NCBI RefSeq assembly: GCF_017744255.1
Contig: NZ_JAGHQP010000005.1
Location: forward strand, 1 to 64,000
Direction: 5' to 3'
Length of the DNA stretch: 64,000 nucleotides
Source: Brevundimonas sp. A19_0
Lineage (GTDB): Bacteria; Pseudomonadota; Alphaproteobacteria; Caulobacterales; Caulobacteraceae
Shown here: in pieces, positions 37,828 through 47,072 of the stretch
How positions within the stretch are numbered: the first letter of the stretch is position 1
Layout: the number at the start of each line of letters is the position of its first letter
The notes under the pieces: model-generated
Databases searched by the model: none
The model's input: only the letters and a program-made list of their open reading frames with translations
Told to the model about the DNA's origin: nothing
Translations under genes and position numbers: made by a program

Positions 37828-38604
37828 ATGATCCACGCCGAACCCTCTGCCCTGCTGATCCGACCCGACCTCGCTGAAGCGGCGGTCGAAGGGCTGGTGC
37901 GCGCCGAGGCCTACCGCGCGACCGAGGTCTTCCGGACCACGGGCGCCGTGGCGGACATTCTGGACGACGACGGCCATCGCATTTCGCAGCTTCTGTTCGG
38001 AGAGGCGTTCGACAGTCTTCTGGTCGAGCGGGGGCGTCACTGGGGACGCTCGCGCCGGGATGGCGTGATCGGCTGGATTGCCGAAGCGGATCTGACGGCC
38101 GGCGTCGGTACGCCAACCCATCGCGTGGCGGCCCCCGGCGGAGTCCTGCCGTTCAACAGCCTGGTTGATCCGACCCGGGATGCGGCCGGCGATGTGGTCC
38201 TCATGCCGCTGGGAGAGTTCGCGGCCGACCTCGCCGCCGTGGCCGAAGCGCTGATCGATGTGCCGCACAGTCTTGGCGGCCGGACCGGGGCCGGCATGGA
38301 CTGCGCGGCCCTGGTGCAGGCCTGCCTGATGGCCTGTGGCCGTGCGGCGCCCCGCTATACCGAAGGCCAGGCCGAGCTGGGCCGGGCGGTTGCGCGGGAG
38401 AATGTTCAGCGGGGGGACCTGATCCTCTGGCGGCACGCCGAAGGCGGCCCCGGCTGGACCGGCCATTCCGCCATCGCCCTGGATGCCGCGACCGTCATCC
38501 ACGCCAGCGGACGCGCGGGGTCGGTGTGCCGGCAGTCGCTGGATGAAGCGGATACGAATCAGCGCGCCGAGGGCTTCGACGCGCTGATCATCAGACGACT
38601 CTAG
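37828..38604 (+). CDS. NlpC/P60 family cysteine peptidase with SH3-like domains
   Basis: 258 residues from ATG 37828. Two bacterial SH3-like segments (residues 20-80 with FGEAFDSLLVERGRHWGRS, and 85-125) precede the NlpC/P60 catalytic domain with Cys159 in GMDCAALVQ and His213 in GHSAIALD. Such enzymes cleave peptide stems of peptidoglycan (D-Glu-mDAP bond). No signal peptide is visible, so it may act on imported muropeptides in the cytoplasm. Follows the aminopeptidase on the same strand, consistent with muropeptide recycling. Confidence 0.88.
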   Translation: MIHAEPSALLIRPDLAEAAVEGLVRAEAYRATEVFRTTGAVADILDDDGHRISQLLFGEAFDSLLVERGRHWGRSRRDGVIGWIAEADLTAGVGTPTHRVAAPGGVLPFNSLVDPTRDAAGDVVLMPLGEFAADLAAVAEALIDVPHSLGGRTGAGMDCAALVQACLMACGRAAPRYTEGQAELGRAVARENVQRGDLILWRHAEGGPGWTGHSAIALDAATVIHASGRAGSVCRQSLDEADTNQRAEGFDALIIRRL

Positions 38605-38617
38605 AAGAGACCCGGTA

Positions 38618-39319
38618 TCAGCCGCCCGTCGGGGCGCTGTCCGCAGCCGGCGGGGCCGCGGGGCTTTCCTCAACGGCGGGTTGACCGGCCGCACCCTCGA
38701 TCGGGGCCGCCTCCACGCCTTCGCCGGCTTCACCCGGCTCACCGGCCGCAGCACCGGGCTGACGCGCGGGATCGGGCGCCGGGACCGCATAGCCGCTCGA
38801 GCCCTGCGACATCATCCAGGCGATCAGGTTCACGCGGGTCTCGGTGTCACGCAGACCGGCGAACGACATCTTGGTGCCCGACACATAGCGCGCGGGGGCG
38901 GTGATGAAGTGGTCAAGGGCGTCCAGCGTCCAGGTCGGATCCACGGCCTTGTGGGCGACCATGGCATCCGAATAGGCAAAGCCGGCGTGGCTGGCGACCG
39001 GACGGCCGACGATGCCGTACAGGTTCGGGCCGATCTTGTTGGCGCCGCCCGCCTCAATGGTGTGACAGGCCGTGCAGCGCGCGAAGGCGGCTTCACCGGC
39101 GGCCAGATCGGCGACCGGAATCAGCGTGCCCCAATCCGGCGGCAGCTCGGCTTCGGCACCGCCTTCAGCGCCGCCCTCGGGGATGTCGACCTTATAGCCC
39201 ATCTCGTGGGCGGGCTCGGATTTGTAGACAAAGCCCGAAGCCTGCTGGACCACCAGGATCGTGAAGACCGTCGCCAGGCCCGCACCGAAAATCTTGTTCA
39301 ACTCGAGGTCGCCGCTCAT
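38618..39319 (-). CDS. Membrane-anchored c-type cytochrome (CycM/c552-like)
   Basis: 233 residues from ATG 39319. An uncleaved N-terminal helix (residues 8-28, IFGAGLATVFTILVVQQASG) anchors it. The class I haem domain (about 65-175) has CTACH and the axial Met in SGTKMSFAGL. The C-terminal 55 residues are Pro/Ala/Glu-rich and disordered. It matches membrane-bound cytochromes that pass electrons from bc1 to terminal oxidases. Divergent from kdsB with 187 bases between. Confidence 0.9.
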   Translation of the reverse strand: MSGDLELNKIFGAGLATVFTILVVQQASGFVYKSEPAHEMGYKVDIPEGGAEGGAEAELPPDWGTLIPVADLAAGEAAFARCTACHTIEAGGANKIGPNLYGIVGRPVASHAGFAYSDAMVAHKAVDPTWTLDALDHFITAPARYVSGTKMSFAGLRDTETRVNLIAWMMSQGSSGYAVPAPDPARQPGAAAGEPGEAGEGVEAAPIEGAAGQPAVEESPAAPPAADSAPTGG

Positions 39320-39506
39320 CCGGTCGTCAGTCCCGTATCTGAAGGGCCCGCATCCCCGGCCGGTGGCAGGGTGGCAGGCATTGTTTCGCGTGCGCGTCTC
39401 TGACACGGTAAGACGGCCTTCGCAACTGTCCGGTTGGGTTTCCCGCCCGGCTGCGACCAAAGACCCCGCCTGCCGCGCCCCTCCTCCAGAGCCCCTACGA
39501 TCCCTC

Positions 39507-40241
39507 ATGACTCCGCTGATCCTCATCCCTGCGCGCATGGCCGCGACGCGACTGCCCGGAAAGCCGCTGGCCGACATCGGCGGCGTGCCCATGATCGTGC
39601 GCGCCAGCCGTCAGGCGCGGGCCTCGGGGCTGGCCGTAGCCGTGGCGGCGGGGGACCCCGAAATCGTCGAGGCCGTGAAGGCCGACGGGGGCCAGGCCGT
39701 GCTGACCGACCCGGACCTTCCGTCCGGTTCGGACCGGATACGGGCGGCGCTCGACGCCATCGATCCGGCGGGGCGGCACGATGTGGTGGTCAACCTGCAG
39801 GGCGACATGCCGTTTGCCGATTCCGGGCTGTCCGGCGCCTGTGTGGATCTTCTGGCCCGCCATCCCGAATGCGACATTGCCACCCTGGTGGCCCCCGAGA
39901 GCAGCGCGGCGGACCGGGCGAATGCGGATGTGGTCAAGGCCGTGCTGGCCATGGCGCCTCAAGGCACCGAGGGGCGGGCCCTCTATTTCACCCGCTCCAC
40001 CCTGTACGGCGACGGGCCGGTCTGGCGGCATATCGGACTCTACGGCTATCGGCGCGCGGCACTTGAGGCCTTCTGTGCCGCCCCGCCGTCGCCGCTGGAG
40101 CGCCGCGAGAAGCTGGAGCAGCTCAGGGCGCTCGAAATGGGCCTGCAGATCCATGCCGCCGTGATCGCCGACGCGCCCCTGTCGGTGGACAACCCGGATG
40201 ACCTGGCCGCCGCCCGCGCCCAGGCGGCAATCTCAGGCTGA
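39507..40241 (+). CDS. kdsB: 3-deoxy-manno-octulosonate cytidylyltransferase (CMP-Kdo synthetase)
   Basis: 244 residues from ATG 39507, where homology starts. Nucleotidyltransferase motif IPARMAATRLPGKPLADI, SGSDRIRAAL near 72 and VVNLQGDMPF near 96 with the metal Asp, plus HIGLYGYRRAALEAF near 174. It activates Kdo with CTP for lipopolysaccharide inner-core synthesis in the cytoplasm. Confidence 0.95.
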   Translation: MTPLILIPARMAATRLPGKPLADIGGVPMIVRASRQARASGLAVAVAAGDPEIVEAVKADGGQAVLTDPDLPSGSDRIRAALDAIDPAGRHDVVVNLQGDMPFADSGLSGACVDLLARHPECDIATLVAPESSAADRANADVVKAVLAMAPQGTEGRALYFTRSTLYGDGPVWRHIGLYGYRRAALEAFCAAPPSPLERREKLEQLRALEMGLQIHAAVIADAPLSVDNPDDLAAARAQAAISG

Positions 40242-40253
40242 CGGTCCACGGCG

Positions 40254-41180
40254 TCAGACATCGTCGACCCAGGCCTTGAGCAGGCTGTGGGCGATCGCAA
40301 AGGGATAGGGCGCCACAACATCGGGGTGGCGCCCTTCCAGTACCTGCCGGGCCTCATCGCGGGTCAGCCAGCGCACGGCCTCCAGTTCGGTCAGGTCCGG
40401 CTGTGCCTTGTTGTCGCTGACCTCGGCGATCAGGCCGATCATCAACTGATGCGGAAACGGCCAGGGCTGGCTGGCCAGGTAGCGGACCGAGGTGACGGTC
40501 AGGCCGGCTTCTTCCTTTACCTCGCGCGCACAGGTCTCCTCGAGGCTTTCGCCGGGCTCCATGAAACCGGCCAGCGCCGACATCCTCCCGGTCGGCCAGG
40601 CGGCCTGGCGTCCCAGCAGGCAGATCGGCTCGGCGCCCCCGTTATAGACCGGCAGCATGATGCAGACCGGGTCCACCCGTGGATAATGCTCCGCGCTACA
40701 GGTCTCGCACGTGCGGCGCCAGCCGCCCGAGGCCATCCGGGTCTCCCGCCCGCAACCGGGGCAGAACCGGTTTCGACCGTGCCAGTCGAACAGCCCCTTG
40801 GCCGCCCCCGCCATGGCCAGATCTCCGGCGGGCAGGCGCGGGGCTGCTGCGCGCATGTCGGGATGGTCGCCCGGTCCCATCAGGGTCTCGAGTTCAGCGA
40901 GGCGGCCCCCCGGCACCGAACAGGCAAAGACCGGTGCTTCTTTCCACAGGCCGAGGAAGACCGGCTCATCCGGGCTCAGCGGCGACAGCCGGGCCAGCGG
41001 TGCCCAGGCCAGCCGCTCCTGATCCCCGACGGGTTCCAGTCGGGGGCGACCGTCGATCAGCGCCATGGCCAGGGCCGCAGGATCGGCCCGGCGCGCGGCC
41101 ATCCAGTCGGGATCGTTGCGACTGTCGCCGCCCCGGTCGAGGGGGGATGCGGAAAAGGCGGTAATGAGCGGCCGGGACAT
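40254..41180 (-). CDS. nudC: NAD(+)/NADH diphosphatase NudC
   Basis: 308 residues from ATG 41180. N-terminal domain, zinc ribbon CPGCG then CETC (about 140-160), and a complete Nudix box GFMEPGESLEETCAREVKEE with the trailing SQPWPFPHQLMIG motif that distinguishes NADH pyrophosphatases. It hydrolyses NAD(H) and removes NAD caps from RNA in other bacteria. Converges with kdsB. Confidence 0.94.
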   Translation of the reverse strand: MSRPLITAFSASPLDRGGDSRNDPDWMAARRADPAALAMALIDGRPRLEPVGDQERLAWAPLARLSPLSPDEPVFLGLWKEAPVFACSVPGGRLAELETLMGPGDHPDMRAAAPRLPAGDLAMAGAAKGLFDWHGRNRFCPGCGRETRMASGGWRRTCETCSAEHYPRVDPVCIMLPVYNGGAEPICLLGRQAAWPTGRMSALAGFMEPGESLEETCAREVKEEAGLTVTSVRYLASQPWPFPHQLMIGLIAEVSDNKAQPDLTELEAVRWLTRDEARQVLEGRHPDVVAPYPFAIAHSLLKAWVDDV

Positions 41181-41251
41181 GGCGCCCTCCATACCCCGCC
41201 GAGGTTCGCGCCGTAAGGCATCTTGATCTCGGGGCCCTGAGCGCGCATATC

Positions 41252-41349
41252 GGGGGTGGAGATCGCGGGCGAAGGCTTCGCCAACCTGGTCAGGGCCGGA
41301 AGGCAGCAGCCACAACGAATTCCCCTTCGGGTCGCGGTCTCCACCCTTC
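41252..41349 (+). ncRNA. ffs: Signal recognition particle RNA, small bacterial type (4.5S)
   Basis: The conserved apical domain is explicit: GGTCAGGGCCGGAAGGCAGC at 41288-41307, followed by AGCC, which carries the GGAA tetraloop and the asymmetric internal loop that bind Ffh. The closing stem pairs GGGTGGAGA (41255 onward) with TCTCCACCC (41338-41346). Length is about 98 bases. It lies just upstream of dnaX, a usual place in alphaproteobacteria. Ends are approximate. Confidence 0.93.
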
Positions 41350-41410
41350 TCCCTCAGCAAAACCGTCATCCGGCCTCGCCCGGCATCGTGTCACGAGCTA
41401 TGACAAGGTC

Positions 41411-43270
41411 ATGAGCGAGATGGACCCGATTCCGCCGTTGGACGAAGACGACGCCCCGGACGCGGAGATCGTCGAACGCGATCCGAATACCGATGACATG
41501 TTCGGCGCCCCGCCCACGCCGGAGCCGGCCCCCGCGCCTGAACCTGCGCTTGCCCCTCTGCCCCAGCCCGCGCCGGCCAAGGAGGCCCCCTCGGCCGCCT
41601 ATCAGGTGCTGGCCCGCAAATACCGCCCGACCACCTTCGAGGACCTGATCGGCCAGGAGGCCATGGTCCGCACCCTGACCCACGCGTTCGAGACCGGCCG
41701 GATCGCCCACGCCTTCATGCTGACCGGGGTGCGGGGGGTCGGAAAGACCACGACGGCGCGCCTGCTGGCCCGGGCCCTCAACAACCAGGCCCCCGGCATC
41801 GACAGGCCCTCGCTGGCCCTGACGCCGGACGGGCGGCACGATGCGGCCATCATGGCGGGCCAGCACATGGACGTCATGGAGATGGACGCCGCCAGCCACA
41901 CCGGCGTGGGCGACATCCGCGAGATCCTGGACAGTGTGCGCTATGCGCCGGTCGAGGCGCGCTACAAGGTCTATGTGCTCGACGAAGTGCACATGCTCTC
42001 GAACCAGGCCTTCAACGCCTTGCTGAAGACGCTGGAAGAGCCGCCGCCCCACGCCAAATTCATCTTTGCGACCACCGAGATCCGCAAGGTGCCGGTCACT
42101 ATCCTCAGCCGCTGCCAGCGGTTTGACCTGAGGCGGGTGGAGCCGGAAATCCTGATCGAGCATCTGGGACGCGTCGCCCAGAAGGAAGGCATGGCGATCG
42201 AGCGCGACGCCCTGGCCCTGATCGCGCGCGCAGCGGAAGGATCGGTGCGCGACGGCCTGTCGCTGCTGGACCAGGCGCTCGTCCAGGGTGGAGAGGGTGA
42301 GGCGGTCAAGGCCGAGGTTGTGCGGGACATGCTGGGTCTCGCCGACCGCACCCGGACCATCGCCCTGTTCGAAACCGTCATGGGCGGGCGCACGCCCGAG
42401 GCGCTGGAGATGTTCCGCGACCTCTATGGCTATGGCGCCGATCCGGTGCAGGTCATGGGCGACCTGCTGGAGCATTGCCACGCGGCCTCGGTCGCCAAGA
42501 TGCTGGGCCCGGAGGCGACTCGCCTGCCGGGCGATCAGGCGGCCATTCTGGCGGCGCTGGGCGCGGGCCTGTCGGCCGGGACCCTGTCGCGGGTCTGGCA
42601 GATGCTTCTGCGCGGGCTGGAAGAGACCCGCCGCGCCCCCAATCCGGCCGAAGCCGTGGAGATGGCCCTGATCCGGCTGGCCTATGCCGCCGATCTGCCG
42701 GGTCCGGAAGAGGCGCTCAAGGCCCTGAAGTCCGGCGAGGGACTGGACGGCGGCCCCGCGCCTCGCGGCGGGGGAGGCGGCGGCTCGGGCGGAGGGAGCC
42801 AGGCGACCCTTGCCCGGCCCATGACCGTGGCGCAGCCGGCCCTGCCCGATCCCCAGACCTTCGAGGCGGTGGTCGCCCTGATCGACGAAAGGCGCGAGAT
42901 CGCGCTCAAGCTGGACGTCGAACGCTATGTCCGGCCCGTGGCCTTTCGCCCCGGCGCCCTGACGTTCGAGCCCGTACAGGGCACGCCGCCCGATCTGGCG
43001 CGCAAGCTGGCCAGCCGGCTCAAGGACTGGACCGGTCGTACCTGGCTGGTCGCCGCCAATGGCCAGGGCGGGGGCGAGACCCTGATCGAGCAGGAGCGAC
43101 GCGCCCGCGAGAAGCGTCGCGCCGACGTCGAGGCCGATCCCTTCATCCGCTCGGTGCTCGAGGCTTTCCCCGGTGCCGAACTGGGCGAGATTCGCGACCT
43201 CGCGCCCGCCGTGTCGCTGCCGTCCATCCCCGATGAGGGCGATGACGATGCGGGCACCGACGACACCTGA
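41411..43270 (+). CDS. dnaX: DNA polymerase III subunits tau/gamma
   Basis: 619 residues. A Pro/Ala/Glu-rich N-terminal extension of about 60 residues precedes the AAA+ clamp-loader domain (YQVLARKYRP). Walker A GVRGVGKT is at 106-113, Walker B near VLDEVHML and SRC near LSRCQRFDLR. The segment that normally carries four zinc Cys (between the Walker A helix and MDAASHT) has none. A Gly-rich linker (near 455) leads to the tau C-terminal domains. No A-rich slippery site was seen. Confidence 0.95.
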   Translation: MSEMDPIPPLDEDDAPDAEIVERDPNTDDMFGAPPTPEPAPAPEPALAPLPQPAPAKEAPSAAYQVLARKYRPTTFEDLIGQEAMVRTLTHAFETGRIAHAFMLTGVRGVGKTTTARLLARALNNQAPGIDRPSLALTPDGRHDAAIMAGQHMDVMEMDAASHTGVGDIREILDSVRYAPVEARYKVYVLDEVHMLSNQAFNALLKTLEEPPPHAKFIFATTEIRKVPVTILSRCQRFDLRRVEPEILIEHLGRVAQKEGMAIERDALALIARAAEGSVRDGLSLLDQALVQGGEGEAVKAEVVRDMLGLADRTRTIALFETVMGGRTPEALEMFRDLYGYGADPVQVMGDLLEHCHAASVAKMLGPEATRLPGDQAAILAALGAGLSAGTLSRVWQMLLRGLEETRRAPNPAEAVEMALIRLAYAADLPGPEEALKALKSGEGLDGGPAPRGGGGGGSGGGSQATLARPMTVAQPALPDPQTFEAVVALIDERREIALKLDVERYVRPVAFRPGALTFEPVQGTPPDLARKLASRLKDWTGRTWLVAANGQGGGETLIEQERRAREKRRADVEADPFIRSVLEAFPGAELGEIRDLAPAVSLPSIPDEGDDDAGTDDT

Positions 43271-43355
43271 CGGAACCTGTCAGGACGGCCTCCAGCCATG
43301 GGCGAACCGTGATCGCTGACCTAGTCTCGCCGGACATTCTATCCGGGAGGCGGAC

Positions 43356-44075
43356 ATGCGGGGCTGGCTGTTGGGAGGGCTATCAGCCCTCATGTTGATG
43401 GTCGCTGCGGGGGCGGCGGGGGCGCAGGAGACGGATCCGGTCGAGGCTGCCCCGTCCTCGAACAGTATCTCCGATGACGAACGGGCCGTGATCGATGACC
43501 TCGCGCGCCAGCTCGATGAGTCGTTTGCGGTGCTCGCAGAGCAGTTTGACGTCGAGAGTTTTTCGATCCGACCGATGATGCAGGCGCTGCTGGGCGACGT
43601 CTTCAGGGACCTGCCGGACGAGGGCAACTACGGGTTCACCGTCGATTTCGAGATGTACGGGACGAAGAACCCTGACGGTCTGGACTCGGGGGAGGCGGAC
43701 GAAGACGCGCGCAAGCGGCGCCCGGTCCACGCCGACGCCCAGGCGTGCGCCGCCGCCAACCGGAACATCCCCGTGATCCGCTTCGAAAGGGTCGAGATAA
43801 ATGGACTTTCGGGGCACCGCTGCATCATCGCCGGTCAAAGCCCCGATTTCGAGGATGCCTGGGTCTATGCCTCCTGGCTGGTGCTGGAGGGGCCCGAGGC
43901 CTACCTCGAGGTCACGACCGGCGGCGCCGTGGCGAGTGAGGAGGACGGCTATGCCCTGTCCAGCCGGATCGGCCTCGAGCGGCTCGACGCCCTGAATGTC
44001 ATGGCGGCCGAGATCGAGACCCTTGCCGTGGACGCCTATCTCGGCGGCGAGCCTGCGGCCGATGTGGCGCCCTGA
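43356..44075 (+). CDS. Secreted protein of unknown function
   Basis: 239 residues. Signal peptide cleaved probably after Ala23 (AGA then QET). Acidic mature domain with a helix DDERAVIDDLARQLDESFAVL and two Cys (AQACAAANR and HRCIIAGQS) likely to pair. The core strands run NIPVIRFERVEINGLSGHRC, then AWVYASWLVLEGPEAYLEV. No family recognised. It sits between dnaX and ybaB on the same strand but is unlikely to be functionally related. Confidence 0.75.
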   Translation: MRGWLLGGLSALMLMVAAGAAGAQETDPVEAAPSSNSISDDERAVIDDLARQLDESFAVLAEQFDVESFSIRPMMQALLGDVFRDLPDEGNYGFTVDFEMYGTKNPDGLDSGEADEDARKRRPVHADAQACAAANRNIPVIRFERVEINGLSGHRCIIAGQSPDFEDAWVYASWLVLEGPEAYLEVTTGGAVASEEDGYALSSRIGLERLDALNVMAAEIETLAVDAYLGGEPAADVAP

Positions 44076-44121
44076 GCCCCACCCCCTGTCGGAACGGTCC
44101 GCTTCATCCTAGATAGGGGGC

Positions 44122-44451
44122 ATGAAAGACCTGACCCAACTGATGCAACAGGCCCAGGCGATGCAGCAAAAGCTGCAGGACGCCCAGGCGAAGATGGCCG
44201 AAACCGCCGCCGAGGGCACCTCGGGCGGCGGGCTGGTGACCGTCAGCCTGAAGGGCCCCGGCGAAGTCACCCGCGTGCAGATCGACGAGAGCCTGATGGT
44301 GGCCGGCGAACAGGACATCCTGGCCGACCTGATCGTGGCCGCCCATGCGGATGCCAAGCGCAAGCTGGACGAGGCCAATGCCGTGCTGATGCGCGAGGCC
44401 GCCGGTCCCATGGCCGGGATGAACATCCCCGGCATGCCCAAGCTGTTCTGA
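44122..44451 (+). CDS. ybaB: YbaB/EbfC family nucleoid-associated protein
   Basis: 109 residues: coiled N-terminal helix [20 protein letters not shown], then [21 protein letters not shown] and an [13 protein letters not shown] helix. It is a dimeric DNA-binding protein. The order dnaX-ybaB-recR is nearly universal, and here only one extra gene intervenes. Next gene begins seven bases after its stop. Confidence 0.95.
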   Translation: MKDLTQLMQQAQAMQQKLQDAQAKMAETAAEGTSGGGLVTVSLKGPGEVTRVQIDESLMVAGEQDILADLIVAAHADAKRKLDEANAVLMREAAGPMAGMNIPGMPKLF

Positions 44452-44458
44452 TCCGCCG

Positions 44459-45061
44459 GTGGCCGCGTCTGCCGGACCCGAGATCGAGCGGCTGATCGGT
44501 CTGCTGTCGAAACTGCCCGGGCTGGGGCCACGCTCGGCCCGGCGCGCGGCGCTGGCGCTGCTCAAGCGGCGCGAACAGCTGCTGTTGCCGCTGGCGGCCT
44601 CGCTGGCCGAGACGGCGGACAGGGTGAAATCCTGCTCCGTCTGTGGCGCGCCCGATACCCGCGATCCCTGCACCCTGTGCTCCGATCCGGCACGCGACGC
44701 CGGCCTGATCTGCGTGGTTGAGGAGGCCGGCGCCCTGTGGGCCATGGAGCGGTCCGGCGCCTTTCGCGGTCGCTATCATGTGCTGGGTGGCCTGCTGTCG
44801 GCGCTGGACGGGGTGGGACCCGATGCGCTCCGGCTCGGCGAACTGGTCGGCCGGGTGGCGGACGGCGGTGTGCGCGAGGTGGTGCTGGCCCTGCCGGCCA
44901 CCGTCGATGGCCAGACCACCGCCCATTATATCGCCGAACGGCTGGCCGATGCCGGGGTCAGCGTGACCTCTCTGGCGCGCGGCGTGCCGGTCGGCGGCGA
45001 CCTCGACTGGCTGGACGACGGCACCATCATCCAGGCCATGCGCGCAAGGCGGCCGACGTAG
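44459..45061 (+). CDS. recR: Recombination mediator RecR
   Basis: 200 residues from GTG 44459. Helix-hairpin-helix [17 protein letters not shown] near 16-33, zinc finger Cys59, Cys62, Cys71, Cys74, and a Toprim domain with [14 protein letters not shown] and [20 protein letters not shown]. With RecO it loads RecA on SSB-coated gaps. Full length. Confidence 0.96.
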   Translation: MAASAGPEIERLIGLLSKLPGLGPRSARRAALALLKRREQLLLPLAASLAETADRVKSCSVCGAPDTRDPCTLCSDPARDAGLICVVEEAGALWAMERSGAFRGRYHVLGGLLSALDGVGPDALRLGELVGRVADGGVREVVLALPATVDGQTTAHYIAERLADAGVSVTSLARGVPVGGDLDWLDDGTIIQAMRARRPT

Positions 45062-45107
45062 AGGGCGGCGCCTTTCCCCGCTTCCTGACTCAGGTTAGGA
45101 ACGGAGC

Positions 45108-46340
45108 ATGAACACGCTTGAGCTGATCCTGATCGCAGTCGCCGTCCTGTCGGGCGGCGGTTTTCTGTGGGCCTATGCGGGCTGGCAAAGGAGCCGGTCG
45201 TCCCTTGTGGCGGCGGAAGAGCGGCTGGCGCTGATGCAGGAGAGCCGCGAAACCCTGACCGATCTGCTGAAGGCCCAGGCGGCGGCCTCGGCCGAGACGG
45301 TCGCGGAGCGTCTGGTCAGCCGGGCGACCGAAACCTTCCGCGCCGAGGGCCGGGTCAGCCAGACCCGTATCGAGGCCCAGCTGAAGCCCGTCGCCGACAC
45401 ACTCAAAAAGTTCGAGGCCCAGGTGGCCCAGCTGGAACAGGTCCGCGCCCGCGACATGGGCGGGCTGAAGAGCGAGTTGGCCGCGCTGATGTCGGCATCC
45501 TCGGCCACGCGCGACGAGGCCCGCAAGCTGACCGAGGCCCTGCGCGGCAACACCGGGCGACGCGGACGCTGGGGCGAGCAGACCTGTCGCAATGTGCTGG
45601 AGGCCGCCGGCATGGCCGGCCGCTTCGACTTCGAGGAGCAGACCTCCAGCGCGGACGACGCCGGGCGCCAGCAGCGGCCCGACTTCATCGTGCGCCTGCC
45701 GGGCGGCGGCATGTTCGTGATCGACGCCAAGGTGCCGCTGGCCTTTGCCGATCAGGGGGAAGGCGACGAGGAGCAGCGCCAGCACGCCGCCTCGGTCCGC
45801 ACGGCGGCCAGTATGAAGACCCATGTGCGCCAGCTGGCGTCCAAGGCCTATCAGGACCAGTTCCAGCCCAGCCCCGACTTTGTCGCCATGTTCGTGCCCG
45901 GCGATGCCTTCCTGTCCGCCGCGCTGGATCACGAGCCCGATCTGATGACCCAGGCCATGGCCTCGCGCGTGGTGATCGTGACCCCGACCACCCTGTTCGC
46001 CCTGTGCAAGGCGGTGGCTTACGGCTGGCGGGCCGAGGAGCAGACCCGCAACGCCGAGGACGTCGCCCGGCTGGGCAAGGAGCTGTACAAGCGCCTGTCC
46101 GTGATGGGCGGTCACGCCGCCTCGGTCGGCAAGGCGCTGGACGCGGCCGTCGGCCGCTACAACCAGTTCGTCGGCTCGCTGGAAAGCCAGGTCATGGTGT
46201 CGGCCCGGCGCTTCGAGGACCTCAAGGTCGATCATGAGGGCAAGGATCTGCCGGACCTGTCGCCGGTCGAAAGCGCGCCCCGTACGCTCAGCCGCCCGGA
46301 GCTGCTGAAATCGCCTGAAACCGGCGCTTCAGAGGGTTAA
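45108..46340 (+). CDS. rmuC: DNA recombination protein RmuC
   Basis: 410 residues. N-terminal membrane helix (about 3-22), long coiled coil (25-140), then a nuclease-like domain with GRRGRWGEQTCRNVLEAAGM, PDFIVRLPGGGMFVIDAKVP (PD-(D/E)xK-type residues) and VAMFVPGDAFLSAAL. RmuC limits inversion at short inverted repeats and is linked to degradation of foreign or aberrant DNA. Complete length. Confidence 0.94.
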   Translation: MNTLELILIAVAVLSGGGFLWAYAGWQRSRSSLVAAEERLALMQESRETLTDLLKAQAAASAETVAERLVSRATETFRAEGRVSQTRIEAQLKPVADTLKKFEAQVAQLEQVRARDMGGLKSELAALMSASSATRDEARKLTEALRGNTGRRGRWGEQTCRNVLEAAGMAGRFDFEEQTSSADDAGRQQRPDFIVRLPGGGMFVIDAKVPLAFADQGEGDEEQRQHAASVRTAASMKTHVRQLASKAYQDQFQPSPDFVAMFVPGDAFLSAALDHEPDLMTQAMASRVVIVTPTTLFALCKAVAYGWRAEEQTRNAEDVARLGKELYKRLSVMGGHAASVGKALDAAVGRYNQFVGSLESQVMVSARRFEDLKVDHEGKDLPDLSPVESAPRTLSRPELLKSPETGASEG

Positions 46341-46410
46341 GACAAGGCTTGCAGACTTTTTGACAAGGTCGCTTGACATGGCGACGCGCTGATGTAAAAC
46401 ACCCTTGTCA
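46340..46410 (+). promoter_or_regulatory. Promoter with three phased GACAAGG boxes
   Basis: A sigma-70-like promoter reads TTGACA (46373-46378), 16 bases, TAAAAC (46395-46400). Around it stand GACAAGG at 46341-46347 and 46362-46368 (21 bases apart) and the inverted TGACAAGG/CCTTGTCA pair at 46361-46368 and 46403-46410, about four helical turns apart. The layout looks like an operator for the small XRE protein encoded two genes on. Confidence 0.6.
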
Positions 46411-46429
46411 GATCGATAAGGGGTTTCCC

Positions 46430-46870
46430 ATGAACGACCAACCCATCCGAAAGCGCCGCCGCCTTGGCTACCTCGGCATGCTGGGCCTCTGTGCGGGTCT
46501 GGGGCTGGTCGTCGGTTTTGCCTCCGCGCTGATCGACGCCTTCGGCGGAGCGTCCAGTGATCTACTGCAAACCGGTTTGCTGACCGTGTGCATGGCGGTC
46601 GTCTTCTGGATCTGCGTCGTCTGGTGGCGCGGAGCGGACGAGGCGGTGCGCGAGGCCCACAAATGGGCATGGTACTGGGGTGGCTCGGCCGGCATTGTGG
46701 TGGTCATCATCGTCCTGGGCCTGGGCACATGGGAGGTCATCGACCTCGTGCCCGCCGACTTTTCGGGCGATCCCTCGGACCTGATCATGACCGGCGCAGG
46801 TCTGACGCTCGGTGTCCAGATGACCGGCTATCTGATCGCCTGGGCCTTTTGGTGGCTGCGGCACCGGTAA
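46430..46870 (+). CDS. Small membrane protein of an XRE-controlled module
   Basis: 146 residues from ATG 46430. Four predicted membrane helices at about 15-35, 48-66, 80-100 and 120-142, with short loops and a basic start (RKRRRLGY). No catalytic motif is seen. It lies eight bases before the XRE gene, in a three-gene unit with another membrane protein. Such XRE-plus-membrane units are common but poorly understood. Confidence 0.75.
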   Translation: MNDQPIRKRRRLGYLGMLGLCAGLGLVVGFASALIDAFGGASSDLLQTGLLTVCMAVVFWICVVWWRGADEAVREAHKWAWYWGGSAGIVVVIIVLGLGTWEVIDLVPADFSGDPSDLIMTGAGLTLGVQMTGYLIAWAFWWLRHR

Positions 46871-46877
46871 GCGCATC

Positions 46878-47069
46878 ATGAACAATCGTCTCAAGGTGCT
46901 GCGCGCCGAGCGCAACTGGAGTCAGGCCGAGCTGGCCGACCGGCTGGGGGTCTCCCGTCAGACCGTGAATGCCCTCGAAACCGGCCGCTACGACCCCTCG
47001 CTGCCGCTGGCCTTCAAGATCGCCCGCGTCTTTGAACAACCCATTGAATCCATCTTCCTGGAGGACTGA
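46878..47069 (+). CDS. Small XRE-family HTH regulator
   Basis: 63 residues, essentially only the Cro/CI HTH: NWSQAELADRLGVSRQTVNA then LETGRYDPSLPLAFKIARVF. The stand-alone form matches YozG-like regulators typically paired with membrane proteins. Probably represses its own operon through the phased repeats at 46340-46410. The next gene begins three bases after its stop. Confidence 0.92.
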   Translation: MNNRLKVLRAERNWSQAELADRLGVSRQTVNALETGRYDPSLPLAFKIARVFEQPIESIFLED

Positions 47070-47072
47070 TCC

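Noticed and set aside
42720..42810. Possible programmed frameshift in dnaX near the Gly-rich linker
   Set aside because: No A-rich slippery heptamer or matching Shine-Dalgarno and hairpin arrangement was found, so a gamma product cannot be claimed.
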